Shown: positions 39,121 through 47,829 of the stretch, one piece after another
Layout of the letters: every line of letters begins with the position of its first letter
Position numbering within the stretch: the stretch's first letter is position 1
Assembly (NCBI RefSeq): GCF_000316515.1
Contig: NC_019675.1
Location: forward strand, 2,815,964 to 2,879,963
Reading direction: 5' to 3'
Length of the DNA: 64,000 nt
From: Cyanobium gracile PCC 6307
GTDB lineage: Bacteria; Cyanobacteriota; Cyanobacteriia; PCC-6307; Cyanobiaceae
The notes under the pieces: model-generated
What the model was told of the DNA's origin: nothing
The model's input: the letters and a program-made list of their open reading frames with translations, nothing else
Database searches by the model: none
Made by a program: the position numbers and the translations under genes

Positions 39121-39171
39121 GCCCCCGAGCCCGTGGCCCAGGTCGTCCTGGAACCCCACGGACTCGGGGGC
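39121..39171. terminator. Long hairpin between the short ORF and the acyltransferase gene
   Basis: 39121-39136 pairs with 39156-39171 (15 of 16 positions), and CCAGG/CCTGG (38-42 with 47-51 of 391xx) extends the inner stem. No T-run follows on the plus strand. It lies just past the 3' end of the minus-strand acyltransferase, so it may stop transcription from both sides or protect the 3' end of the candidate RNA. Confidence 0.5.
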
Positions 39172-39193
39172 ATCGTTCATGTTGACCCGGGCC

Positions 39194-41233
39194 TCAGGTC
39201 CCCTGCGCGCTTGTCCCTGGAGTCATGAGCACGTTCCGGATCAGCGGCGCGGCGAGCTGCACCGCCTGCTTCGAGGGATGGGAATGCTCGTCCCGGTACA
39301 GGATCTCGCCACCCCGGGCCCGATAGGTGCAGTCCCCCTCGGGGCAGAACAGATCGAACAGGTCCACCACCTGCAGCTTGCCTTGGGCCTGCAGATCGCC
39401 CAGCAGGTCGTCGAGCGGTTGGCGTCGCCGCAGGGATTCCGCCCGGTCCGGCATCAGGCAGGGGCCGCCGAAGGGGGAGAACCACTGGGGCACGGCACTG
39501 GCGGGGTGGCAGTTGGCCTCCCGGGCGAAGGGCAGGCCGTTGAGCACCGCCAGGCGCACACCGCGCCGCGCCAGGCTGGCGGAGAAGTCGGTCAGGCCCA
39601 CCCTCAGGGTCTGCAGGATCAGCCGGCTGCCCGGCCCCTGGCTGGGGGGCGAGAACATCACCATGTCGTTGACCAGGAACACCCAGTCGCCCGGCCGCAG
39701 CTGCGCCACCAGGCCCGGCACCACCCGGTTCCAATAGGCGCGGTTGGTGGCGACGAACGGACCGCCCCCGCCGAGGGCGGCGAAGTTGCCCACCGGAGAG
39801 GCGGCCCAGGCCGACGTGATCGTCACCGCGTACCCGTCGGCGGCCACCATCTCGTCGAAGGCGCCGGCGAAGGAGGCCGAGAAGGAATTGCCCACCACCA
39901 GCACCCGGTGGCGGGCCGTGGCGAAGTCCCCGAGGGTGCAGTCCTCGATGGCGATGGTTTTCGCCGCCTCGCCGTCGTTGGCCAGGACGCAGGGGGATCC
40001 CTGCCAGGTGCCGGCGGCACCCGCCACCCGATAGGGATCCACGAGCGATTCCACCCCCATGCCGGCGGGGATCGGGTTGCGTCCGGTGTAGAGGCTGAAC
40101 GGAGGCAGGTTGTCGACACCGATCAGCAGCCCGGCCCCGGCGGCCAGGCCGCCCACCCCGATGGCGATCGTCCGGTCCCGCCGCGGCGCCCAGCTGGCCT
40201 GCCTCAGGGGCTTCTCGACCCAGCGGTAGGAGGCCACCGACAGGAGCACCATCAGGCCGATCTGGAACGGCAGCGACCACCAGTGCAGGCCGATCGTCCA
40301 GCGGCTCAGGGACAGCACCCCCCAGTGCCAGAGGTAGAGGGAATAGGAGATCAGCCCCACCCGCACCAGGGCCGGCAGGCTGAACAGCCGGTAGGCGGCC
40401 GTCCCCTGCCGCAGGCTGGCGATCAGCAGCGTGGTCAGGAGCACGGCGGCCACCGTGGCCGGAACCGCCCAGGCCAGCGGCAGCAGCATCACCGCCACCA
40501 GGCCCAGGACGGCCGGCAGCGGTGGCAGGCGGCCCAGGCCCCTGGCGGCGGCCGGCCAGACGCCGCCGAGGCAGAACAGCAGGCAGCCCGCCCCCATCTC
40601 CCACAGCCGCGGCGGCATCAGGAAGTAGGCGGCGGCCTGCTGGGTGGGATAGAGCTGAACGAAGGCGATCAGGGACGCCAGCGAGGCCACGCCCATCACG
40701 CCGAACAGGGCCCGATGGCCCCCGGCTCCGGGGCGGGCGAAGCCCGTCAGCCAGGCCACCAGCGGCAGCAGCAGGTAGACCTGCTCCTCCACCCCCAGAG
40801 ACCAGGTGTGGGTGAAGGGGTTGAGTTTGGTGGCGGTGCCGAAGTAGTCGGTGGCCTGCCCGTGCAGGTAGATGTTGGAGAAGCCGAACAGGGCACTGAT
40901 CCCCGTGCGCAGGGCCGTGTGGGGACGGGGGATCACCAGGCAGGAGAGGATCCCCACCACCACCACGAAGACCAGCAGGGCCGGCACGAGCCGCTTCAGG
41001 CGCCGGCTGTAGAAGCCGAGCAGCAGATCCCCCAGGGAACGGGCCGGACGGCGGGTCAGGGAGGCGGTGATCACGAAGCCGGAGATCACGAAGAAGATGT
41101 CCACCCCCAGGTAGCCGCTGGGCAGCAGCCGGTCGTCGATGTGGTTGAGGATCACGGCCACCACGGCCAGGGCCCGCAGGCCGTCGATCTCGGCCCGGTA
41201 GCCGGCCCCGGGGGAGAGGGGGGTGTCGCTCAC
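39194..41233 (-). CDS. OafA/YrhL-type membrane acyltransferase with SGNH domain
   Basis: A 679-residue O-acyltransferase. The acyltransferase-3 domain (about 12-370) has the opening YRAEIDGLRALAVVAVI, the conserved GYLGVDIFFVISGFVI, and about ten membrane helices. A C-terminal extracytoplasmic SGNH-like domain starts near 440, with RHRVLVVGNSFSASF as its nucleophile block and DEHSHPSKQAV as the Asp-His block. Such proteins acetylate surface polysaccharides. GTG at 41233 overlaps the upstream gene's stop. It is the last of five overlapping envelope genes. Confidence 0.9.
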   Translation of the reverse strand: MSDTPLSPGAGYRAEIDGLRALAVVAVILNHIDDRLLPSGYLGVDIFFVISGFVITASLTRRPARSLGDLLLGFYSRRLKRLVPALLVFVVVVGILSCLVIPRPHTALRTGISALFGFSNIYLHGQATDYFGTATKLNPFTHTWSLGVEEQVYLLLPLVAWLTGFARPGAGGHRALFGVMGVASLASLIAFVQLYPTQQAAAYFLMPPRLWEMGAGCLLFCLGGVWPAAARGLGRLPPLPAVLGLVAVMLLPLAWAVPATVAAVLLTTLLIASLRQGTAAYRLFSLPALVRVGLISYSLYLWHWGVLSLSRWTIGLHWWSLPFQIGLMVLLSVASYRWVEKPLRQASWAPRRDRTIAIGVGGLAAGAGLLIGVDNLPPFSLYTGRNPIPAGMGVESLVDPYRVAGAAGTWQGSPCVLANDGEAAKTIAIEDCTLGDFATARHRVLVVGNSFSASFAGAFDEMVAADGYAVTITSAWAASPVGNFAALGGGGPFVATNRAYWNRVVPGLVAQLRPGDWVFLVNDMVMFSPPSQGPGSRLILQTLRVGLTDFSASLARRGVRLAVLNGLPFAREANCHPASAVPQWFSPFGGPCLMPDRAESLRRRQPLDDLLGDLQAQGKLQVVDLFDLFCPEGDCTYRARGGEILYRDEHSHPSKQAVQLAAPLIRNVLMTPGTSAQGT

Positions 41234-42174
41234 GCCGGCATCGCCTCGCCACCGTCCCGATGGCGGCCCAGCACCACCAGGCCCACCGCGGTGGGCAGCA
41301 GCACGGTGCACACCCGCAGCACAAGGGTGACCGCCAGCGCCGCCGGCCGGTCGACACCGAAGGCCACCGCCAGGCCAATGGCCGTGGCCTCCGCGGTGCC
41401 GACCCCCGCCGGCAGGAAGGAGAGGACCCCGCCCAAAGCCATGGCGGTGCGGATCACGGCGGCCTGGGTGAGGGCCAGGGGATCCCCCTGCAGCTGCAGC
41501 AGGCCCATCAGCGCTGACGCCTCGATCAGCCACACCAGCGCCGCCAGGGCGGTGCCCACCAGCAGGGGCCAGGGCCGCAGCAGCCGCCGCAGCCGGCCCA
41601 CCGCCCCGAGGGCCTCCCGCAGCAGCCGGGTCAGTCCGTGCCAGCGCCGGTGGGCCGGCAGCCGGTCGAGGAACGCCTCCAGGCGCCGCAGGGCGGCCGG
41701 GTGGGTCAGCAGCCAGGCGCCGATGGCCAGGGTCGCCCCGCCCGCCGCCAGGGCCGGCAGGATCCGCCCCCCGAGCCCCCAGGCCAGCACCAGCAGGGCT
41801 CCGGCCAGGTCGGTCACCCGTTCGGCCAGGGTCACCCCCACGCCGACCTGCATCGGGATGCCGTGGCGGCGCTGCAGCCACAGCCCCCGCAGAGCCTCGC
41901 CGCTGCGGCCGGGGGCGGCGACCAGGGCCAGGCCGGCGACGTAGATCCGGCTGCTGGGCTGCCAGGCCAGGGGGTGCCCCAGCTGCCGCAGATAGAACTG
42001 CCAGCGCTGGAATAGCAGCAGATAGCCCGCGGCCACCAGGGCCGGTACCAGCGCCCAGCACCACCAGGGCAGCGCCCCCAGGGAGCGCACCACATCGGCG
42101 AAACCGAACCAGATGCTGAGCCCCAGGTAGAGCGCCAGGGTCACCACCAACCCCAGGAACCAGCGCTTCCTCAT
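41230..42174 (-). CDS. Lysylphosphatidylglycerol synthase TM / flippase-like membrane protein
   Basis: A 314-residue polytopic protein of the UPF0104 / LPG_synthase_TM family. The pattern of about eight helices, with RIYVAGLALVAAPGRSGEALR, GVGVTLAERVTDLAG and SFLPAGVGTAEA, is diagnostic. Members sit in glycan or glycolipid clusters and are thought to flip or position lipid-linked substrates. ATG 42174 is used; GTG 42219 is also possible and would add a short basic segment. Coupled to the acyltransferase gene by GTGA. Confidence 0.82.
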   Translation of the reverse strand: MRKRWFLGLVVTLALYLGLSIWFGFADVVRSLGALPWWCWALVPALVAAGYLLLFQRWQFYLRQLGHPLAWQPSSRIYVAGLALVAAPGRSGEALRGLWLQRRHGIPMQVGVGVTLAERVTDLAGALLVLAWGLGGRILPALAAGGATLAIGAWLLTHPAALRRLEAFLDRLPAHRRWHGLTRLLREALGAVGRLRRLLRPWPLLVGTALAALVWLIEASALMGLLQLQGDPLALTQAAVIRTAMALGGVLSFLPAGVGTAEATAIGLAVAFGVDRPAALAVTLVLRVCTVLLPTAVGLVVLGRHRDGGEAMPA

Positions 42175-42223
42175 CGCCGGGCTCGCCGCCGGCGGGGCGG
42201 AACCGGGACGGACAGCCACAGGC

Positions 42224-43627
42224 TCACGGGGTGAAGCGCAGCTTCTGGGCCGCATACAGACACATCCTCGCCAGGATCAGCCCCTCCTTCACATGGGCGA
42301 TGTTGGAGCTGCCGTAGCTGCGCTCCTGGTACCGCACCGGCACCTCCACGATCTTGAGGTTGAGCTTGGCCGCGCCGAAGAGCAGATCGAAGTCGCCGAA
42401 GGGGTCGAAGTCGCCGAAGTAGGCCCGCCCGGCCTTGAGGCGCTCGTAGTCGGCCTTCCAGATCACCTTGGTGCCGCAGAGGGTGTCCTTGAGCCGCTGG
42501 CGCAGCAGCCAGGAGAAGGAGGCCGCGAAGAAGCGGTTGGCGGCCGTGTTCAGCGGCGGCATGGCGGCGCTGCTGCGGGGGTACACCAGCCGGCAGCCGT
42601 TGACGAACTCCCCGCGGCCCTCGGCCAGGGCCTTGTAGAACCGGGGCAGATCCTCGGGACGCACGGTGAGGTCGGCGTCGAGGATCATCAGCACCTCCCC
42701 CCCGGCCTGGTCGAAGCCCAGCCAGACGGCGTCGGCCTTGCCGCGGCCGCTCTGGCGCAGGGCCCGCAGCTGCAGCGGGCCGCTGTAGGAGGCGCAGACC
42801 CGCTCGATCTCTTCCCAGGTGGCATCGGAGGAGTGGCCCTCCACGAACAGCACCTCAGTGGCCGACCCCAGCAGGGGCATGCGCTCGATGGCGGCGGCGA
42901 TGTTGCCGGCCTCGTTGCGGGCCGGGATCACCACGCTGACGCTGGGGCGGCGCTGGGCCGGGGTGGCGGGCCGGGCCACCAGCCAGTGGGTGAGCCCGAA
43001 CTGCTCCAGCACGGGCAGCTGGCTCAGCCAGCGGTTGGCCAAAGGGGCGAGCAGGGGGATCCGGCGGGGCAGCAGGCAGCGGTGCCCCTGCTTGAGCACC
43101 TCCCAGCCGGCCAGATCGAGCAGGTTCTGCACATCCCGGGGGGTGAGCCAGCTCTCGGGCGGCTGGGGCTGACGCAGGCGCAGCCCTTCCGCCGCCTTGA
43201 GCAGGGGCTGCCACAGCCAGTTGTGGAAACTCACCACCAGCCGGGTGCGGTCATGGCAGAACGCCGCCAGCCGCTCGAGCACCCCCTGCACGTCCTCGAG
43301 GGTGTTGAGGGTGTTGGCCAGCAGGATCACGTCGAAGGGGGCGCTCTCCCCGATCGCCTCCGGGTCGATCGTCGCCGCCTCGGCGCAGACGATCCGCAGG
43401 TTGGGGTGGGCCGCCCGGGCCGCGGCGGCGATGGTGGGGTCGCGCTCGATGCCCACCCCGTGGGCCGGGTGGGTGGCCGCCAGCAGATCGCCAAGGCCGC
43501 AGCCGATCTCGAGCACCCGCAGACCCGGGGCGACCAGCAGCTGGTGCAGGCGGTTCAGGTCCTCGTAGTAGGCGCGGTTGCGGCGGTGGAACCGCTGCAG
43601 TCCCTCCGGCTGGAGCGTGCCGTTCAT
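42224..43627 (-). CDS. Fusion of a SAM methyltransferase and a family-2 glycosyltransferase
   Basis: A 467-residue fusion. Residues about 1-220 form a class I methyltransferase: VLEIGCGLGDLLAATH binds SAM and DVILLANTLNTLED is the post-II region. Residues about 230-467 are a GT2 of the polyprenyl-phosphate glycosyltransferase type (SVVIPARNEAGNIAAAIERM, DADLT at the metal site, CGTKVIWKADYERL). It may make a lipid-phosphate sugar donor and methylate a related sugar or lipid. The stop is 49 bases before the flippase-like ATG. ATG 43627 overlaps the preceding gene stop (ATGA). Confidence 0.88.
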   Translation of the reverse strand: MNGTLQPEGLQRFHRRNRAYYEDLNRLHQLLVAPGLRVLEIGCGLGDLLAATHPAHGVGIERDPTIAAAARAAHPNLRIVCAEAATIDPEAIGESAPFDVILLANTLNTLEDVQGVLERLAAFCHDRTRLVVSFHNWLWQPLLKAAEGLRLRQPQPPESWLTPRDVQNLLDLAGWEVLKQGHRCLLPRRIPLLAPLANRWLSQLPVLEQFGLTHWLVARPATPAQRRPSVSVVIPARNEAGNIAAAIERMPLLGSATEVLFVEGHSSDATWEEIERVCASYSGPLQLRALRQSGRGKADAVWLGFDQAGGEVLMILDADLTVRPEDLPRFYKALAEGRGEFVNGCRLVYPRSSAAMPPLNTAANRFFAASFSWLLRQRLKDTLCGTKVIWKADYERLKAGRAYFGDFDPFGDFDLLFGAAKLNLKIVEVPVRYQERSYGSSNIAHVKEGLILARMCLYAAQKLRFTP

Positions 43628-46140
43628 CGCAGCAGGGCCAGGGTGCCCGCCACATCGAGCCGCAGGCCGCGGGCCACGATCCGCAGCGTCCGCAGGGTGC
43701 GATTGCCGGGGTCGAGCCGGGCGGCGGCATCCAGCGCCACCTGGGCCTGGCCGGGGTGGAAGCGGTAGAGCTGCACGAAGCCGAGGGCCATCAGGGAATG
43801 GGGATTGGTGGGTTCGAGGGACACGATGCGCTGCAGCGTGTCGACGGCCCCATCGGCGTGCCGCTGCAGCGCCTGGGCCAGGGCCAGACCATAGAGGTCC
43901 TCCAGATCGGCTTCCCCGGGGTCGGCGCCAGTCTCCTGCAGCCTGGCCCGCAGCAGCCGCTCCCCCTGGGAGAGGTAGATCTGCTGGGGGTCGCGCTGGT
44001 TGATCTGCCCCACCTGCCGGAACAATCGGTCGAGATCGCCGGCCCGCAGCAGCCTCCCGAGTTCGACCAGCTGGTCGATGCGGTTGGGGGGTGCCACGGT
44101 GTCCATGTTCTGGGTCTCCGTGCCCTGGGCCTCCTGGGCACCACCGCCGGCCACCGTCAGCGTCAGGGGGGCGCTGCGCAGGGCCAGCGGCCGCCCCTGG
44201 CGGTCGAGGGCCCGGGCCCGGAGCCGGTAGGACCCCACAGGCAGCCCGGCCGGCACCACCAGGACCAGCCGTTCGCGCACCTCCAGGCAGCCGGTGGGGG
44301 CGGCGCGCACCATGCCCTGGCCGATGCCGCGGTCATGGCGCCAGGCTGGCGTCTCCCGGGCGGCGACCTGGCCGGAGGGGACCACCGGCTGCGGCCGCCA
44401 GTCGAGCAGCAGCAGGCCGTCCCGCAGCTCGGCCGCCGGGCCCCGCAGACGGCTCACCAGCACCACCTCGCTGCCCGGCCGCAGGGGGGATGGCGGCTCG
44501 ACGGCCAGGTCCAGCGCAAGGTCCCGCTCCGGCCTGCAGGCCACCGGGAGCACCTCCAGGCCCAGGGTCCGCCGCTCGAAGAGCTCGGCGCTGCTGCCAT
44601 CCGGCAGGGGCCAGCGGCCGGCGGCCTGGAAGGCGGGTGATCGACGCACCAGGTCGTCCAAGGCGGCCTGGCGTTCATCGCTCATCACCCCCTGGTCGCC
44701 TCCCTTGAGCAGGAACCAGTCGAAGCCGGCCAGGTCGCCGTCGAGCTGGTCGACGGGGGCCACGGTCTGGCGGGCGGCGACGCGGAACTCCTGGCGGCGC
44801 CCTTCGGCGTCGAGGTTGAAGGCGTTCAGCCCCTGGCTGTCGGGCAGGACCGCCAGGGTGGAGAGCTGGTGGGGACTGCGCTGGCGGATCGTGGCCACGA
44901 TCGCCTCCAGGGGCCAGGGGGGGCCGGCGACGGGCGGGCGCGGCGGAAAGGCGGTGGGATTGGCCGCCAGGGCGAACTGGCTGGCCAGCGCCCCCCAGAT
45001 CCCGATCGCCACCACCGCCAGCCTCCAGACGGGGGTCCAGCGGCCGGTGGCCGAGGCCAGCACGACCCCCAGGCCGAGGCACAGCTGGGGAACCAGGGGG
45101 AGCACGAAGCGGAAGTCCTTGGTGCTCATCAGGGTGGCCAGCAGCAGGGCACCGAGGGGAAAGCTCAGCCACCAGGCGAGTCCCCGCCAGGCCAGGGGGC
45201 CGGCGGGGATGCGGCGGTGTCGCCACCAACTCAGAGATCCCCCTGCCACCACCACCGCCACCAGGGCGGCCCCGGCCATGGTCGGCAGCAGGCGGGGGTA
45301 GAACAGCCAGCCCGCCAGGGTGTTCGCCTCCAGGCCGTCCTGGTAGAGGACGCCCCACTGGCGGGCCTTGTTGACCGTGGAGAGGATCGTCAGCCAGTTC
45401 TGGCTCCACCAGGGCCAGGCCACGGCCGTCGCCGCCGCCGCCGCCAGCAGCCCCTCGGCCAGCCGACCGAAACGGGCCCGGGGGCCCGGCCGGCCCCGCC
45501 GCAGCAGGGGCGCGATGGCCCGCCAGGCCAGGGCCAGCAGGGGCAGCCAGAGCATCACCAGGCCGGTGGGACGGGTCAGAACGACCGCCCCGAGGCCCAG
45601 CCCTCCGCCCAGGCTCCAGAGCCAGGGGCGTCGCGGGCGGCCGAGCACCCGCACCGTCAGCAGCCACCAGGTGGCCGTGAGCACGGCCGTCAGGCTGAAA
45701 TCGATCAGGTAATCGCTGCGCTGGTTCAGCAGGGCCGGTGCGACGGCGCAGAGGAAGGCGGCCCAGAGGCCGGCGGCCCGGCCGTGGGCCAGTCGCTCCA
45801 GGCCGTAGAGGCTGCCCAGGAGCAGGGCCTGGAAGAGGCTGTTGGAGAGGATGGCGCTGCCATACCCGGGCCCCAGCAGGCTGAACACCGGTGCGGTCAC
45901 CAGATAGGTGAACGGCCCCCGGTAGGTGGGGGTCTCGGCCCAGAGCCGTTGCCACCAGAGCGGATCGAAGGGCGCCGCCTCAGCCAGCACCTGCCAGACC
46001 CCCAGGGCCCGACTCAGGTGTTCCCCCTGGTCCCAGGCCGGCGGCTGGGCGTGGCGCTGCAGCCAGAGCACATCCAGCAGCACCCCCGCCAGCCACAGCC
46101 CCAGCAGGATCCACCCGTCCCGGCCCCGTGCCCGTCTCAT
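43624..46140 (-). CDS. GT39/PMT-type membrane glycosyltransferase with C-terminal TPR region
   Basis: An 838-residue protein. The N-terminal half (about 10-420) has a dozen helices with the ArnT/PMT-like first loop (WDQGEHLSRALGVWQ) bearing the catalytic acidic residue. A soluble region follows (about 430-700), including a beta-rich part (LRPGSEVVLVSRLRG). It ends in TPR-like helices (about 705-838: VDTLQRIVSLEPTNPHSLMALG). It probably uses a polyprenyl-phosphate sugar made by the GT2 next door. ATG 46140 is preferred over a Gly/Ala-rich extension. Overlaps both neighbours by 4 bases. Confidence 0.85.
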   Translation of the reverse strand: MRRARGRDGWILLGLWLAGVLLDVLWLQRHAQPPAWDQGEHLSRALGVWQVLAEAAPFDPLWWQRLWAETPTYRGPFTYLVTAPVFSLLGPGYGSAILSNSLFQALLLGSLYGLERLAHGRAAGLWAAFLCAVAPALLNQRSDYLIDFSLTAVLTATWWLLTVRVLGRPRRPWLWSLGGGLGLGAVVLTRPTGLVMLWLPLLALAWRAIAPLLRRGRPGPRARFGRLAEGLLAAAAATAVAWPWWSQNWLTILSTVNKARQWGVLYQDGLEANTLAGWLFYPRLLPTMAGAALVAVVVAGGSLSWWRHRRIPAGPLAWRGLAWWLSFPLGALLLATLMSTKDFRFVLPLVPQLCLGLGVVLASATGRWTPVWRLAVVAIGIWGALASQFALAANPTAFPPRPPVAGPPWPLEAIVATIRQRSPHQLSTLAVLPDSQGLNAFNLDAEGRRQEFRVAARQTVAPVDQLDGDLAGFDWFLLKGGDQGVMSDERQAALDDLVRRSPAFQAAGRWPLPDGSSAELFERRTLGLEVLPVACRPERDLALDLAVEPPSPLRPGSEVVLVSRLRGPAAELRDGLLLLDWRPQPVVPSGQVAARETPAWRHDRGIGQGMVRAAPTGCLEVRERLVLVVPAGLPVGSYRLRARALDRQGRPLALRSAPLTLTVAGGGAQEAQGTETQNMDTVAPPNRIDQLVELGRLLRAGDLDRLFRQVGQINQRDPQQIYLSQGERLLRARLQETGADPGEADLEDLYGLALAQALQRHADGAVDTLQRIVSLEPTNPHSLMALGFVQLYRFHPGQAQVALDAAARLDPGNRTLRTLRIVARGLRLDVAGTLALLR

Positions 46141-47702
46141 CGGGCCGCCCCCGGGGCCTGGGCCAGCACCCAGGGCTCCAGCTCCGGGGCCTGCAGCCGC
46201 ACGGGCCATCCCGACGGCAGCTCCCGGCGCCGGATCCACACCCGCTCCCCGGGGAGCACCCGCTCCGCCGGACCGATGCGGGCCGTGAGCCGGGGGCTGG
46301 CCAGGGCCACCAGGATCAGCCCGGCATGCTCCTTGCCGCTGAGGGGGAGACCGGCCACGGCCGCGATCGGCCCGGCCGCCAGCGCCGCCCTGGCCTCAGG
46401 GCGCTCCAGGGCCTGCCGTTGCCGGGGGCTGCGATCGGTGAACAGGCCAGCCTGCACCAGCAGGGCCAGGGCCAGCCAGGGGCCGATCAGCAGGGCCCCC
46501 AGTCGGGGGGAGCCGGGGCGGCACCAGGGCACCAGGGCCCAAGCCAGCCCCAGGCACCCCGCCGCCACGGCGAACAGCTGGGGAGACGGGGGCAGGTCTG
46601 CCACCGCGTTGGCCACCAGGCGGCCGGCCGGGGTTCCGGGCCAGAGCACCGCCAGCGACGCCAGCCCCAGCGCCAGCCCGAGCGCCCCGGCACCGAGGGT
46701 CACCCCCCGGGTCCAGCGACCGGCGCCGGCGCCCCAGGACCGCAGGCCGGCCGTGGCCGCCAGGGCGAGGAACGGGGTGAGCTGGAGGCCGTAGTAGGGG
46801 GTCTTGGTGCGGAAGGCGCTTAGCAGCAGCAGCATCAGCAGCGGGTAGAGCAGCAGGAGCAGGCGCCGGGGCCGCTCCAGGGGCCCGGCCAGCCAGCCCC
46901 ACCAGCCCCCCAGGGCCAGCAGGCTCCAGGGGAAGGTGTTGGCCGGCAGGTTCCAGAGGTAATAGAGGGGGCCCGCGCTGTAGACGTCGCTTTCGGAGAG
47001 GTAGAGCAGCTTCTGCCATAGGCCCGCCACCACCGGCAGGCCCAGCACCCGGAGGCTCAGGCCCAGCCACAGCGCCACCGGCAGCCAGCCCAGGACGAGG
47101 CCGAGCCAGAAGGCGGGCCGCCGCAGCAGGGCCCGGCGCTCCAGCAGCAGGAAGGGCAGCAGGGCCAGCACGGGCAGGGCCACCATGAAGCCCTTGATCA
47201 GGAAGGCCGGGCCGATCCAGGCGCCGGCCAGAAACGTCCAGGGCCGCTGGAGGACCTCGCCGGCCCGCAGCAGGGCCACGATGCCCAGCAGTTCCAGGGC
47301 CAGCAGCGGCATGTCCTGGCTGGCCAGATGGGCGTAGTCGAGCCAGAGGGGGGTGAGGGCCAGCACGGCCGCGGCCAGCCAGCCGGCGCCGTCCCCGTCC
47401 AGCAGCCGTCGGGCCAGGTCGGCCGTGAGCAGCAGGCAGGCCACGGCAGCGACCAGGGACGGCAGATGGGCCGACCAGGGCCCCACCCCCGGCAGCCGGC
47501 CGGCCGCGGCGATCAGCCAGGGCAGGCCGATGCTGCGATCAAAGACCACCTGGTCCCACCAGGGAGGGCCCAGCCACTGGCCGCTCTGGGCGATCCAGCG
47601 GGCCTGCAGGGCGTAGTAGCCCTCGTCGTGGGCCAGGAAGCTGCGCGGCGCCGCCGTCAGCAACAGGGGCAGGAAGGGCAGCGACGCCCACAGGGCCTTC
47701 AT
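46137..47702 (-). CDS. ArnT/PMT-family membrane glycosyltransferase
   Basis: A 521-residue GT39/GT83-type enzyme. The first external loop has FLAHDEGYYALQARWI, in which the Asp-Glu pair is the catalytic site of the family. WDQVVFDRSIGLPWL follows, and about eleven helices come after. The C-terminus is a small soluble domain. Enzymes of this type move sugar from undecaprenyl phosphate to lipid A, protein or lipid. It is the first gene of the five-gene operon, and ATG 47702 is 127 bp from the divergent porin 1 gene. Confidence 0.88.
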   Translation of the reverse strand: MKALWASLPFLPLLLTAAPRSFLAHDEGYYALQARWIAQSGQWLGPPWWDQVVFDRSIGLPWLIAAAGRLPGVGPWSAHLPSLVAAVACLLLTADLARRLLDGDGAGWLAAAVLALTPLWLDYAHLASQDMPLLALELLGIVALLRAGEVLQRPWTFLAGAWIGPAFLIKGFMVALPVLALLPFLLLERRALLRRPAFWLGLVLGWLPVALWLGLSLRVLGLPVVAGLWQKLLYLSESDVYSAGPLYYLWNLPANTFPWSLLALGGWWGWLAGPLERPRRLLLLLYPLLMLLLLSAFRTKTPYYGLQLTPFLALAATAGLRSWGAGAGRWTRGVTLGAGALGLALGLASLAVLWPGTPAGRLVANAVADLPPSPQLFAVAAGCLGLAWALVPWCRPGSPRLGALLIGPWLALALLVQAGLFTDRSPRQRQALERPEARAALAAGPIAAVAGLPLSGKEHAGLILVALASPRLTARIGPAERVLPGERVWIRRRELPSGWPVRLQAPELEPWVLAQAPGAAR

Positions 47703-47816
47703 GGGCGGCACTCTGGCAGCACCCCCGGGTACCGGACGTTGTGCTTTCTGGCACATGGTGACGGGCTGGTCCTGGTCCTGTGCGGGATCCTTCGTTTGGC
47801 GCATTGCGCCGCTTCC

Positions 47817-47826
47817 GTGTGAGGAA
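47817..47826 (+). promoter_or_regulatory. Porin 1 ribosome site in a small hairpin
   Basis: GTGTGAGGA at 47817-47825 is the SD block common to all four porins. TTCC (47813-47816) can pair with GGAA (47823-47826) across a GTGTGA loop, partly covering the SD. Confidence 0.4.
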
Positions 47827-47829
47827 CCC

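Larger units (their letters stand above)
38792..39171 (+). ncRNA. Candidate structured transcript containing a 17-codon ORF
   Basis: This fills most of the 490-bp gap after psbD. A -10-like TACTAT is at 38792-38797. Just where the RNA would begin, CGTTCCGTC (38803-38811) pairs with GACGGAAACG (38830-38839, one bulged A). Further stems are GCATC/GATGC (38874-38908) and GACAG/CTGTC (38922-38940). The stretch ends in a 16-bp hairpin (39121-39171) and includes an SD-led short ORF (39012-39065). The structures are seen by eye; transcription is inferred. tmRNA, RNase P RNA, cobalamin, TPP and glutamine-II riboswitch patterns were looked for and not matched. Confidence 0.4.

Noticed and set aside
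38792-39171. tmRNA, RNase P RNA, glutamine-II or cobalamin riboswitch as identity of the structured region
   Set aside because: Core motifs were compared by eye. The 5' stem resembles the glutamine-II P1 start only superficially and lacks the CGGAAGUA(A/G)G core; there is no tmRNA tag or B12 box.
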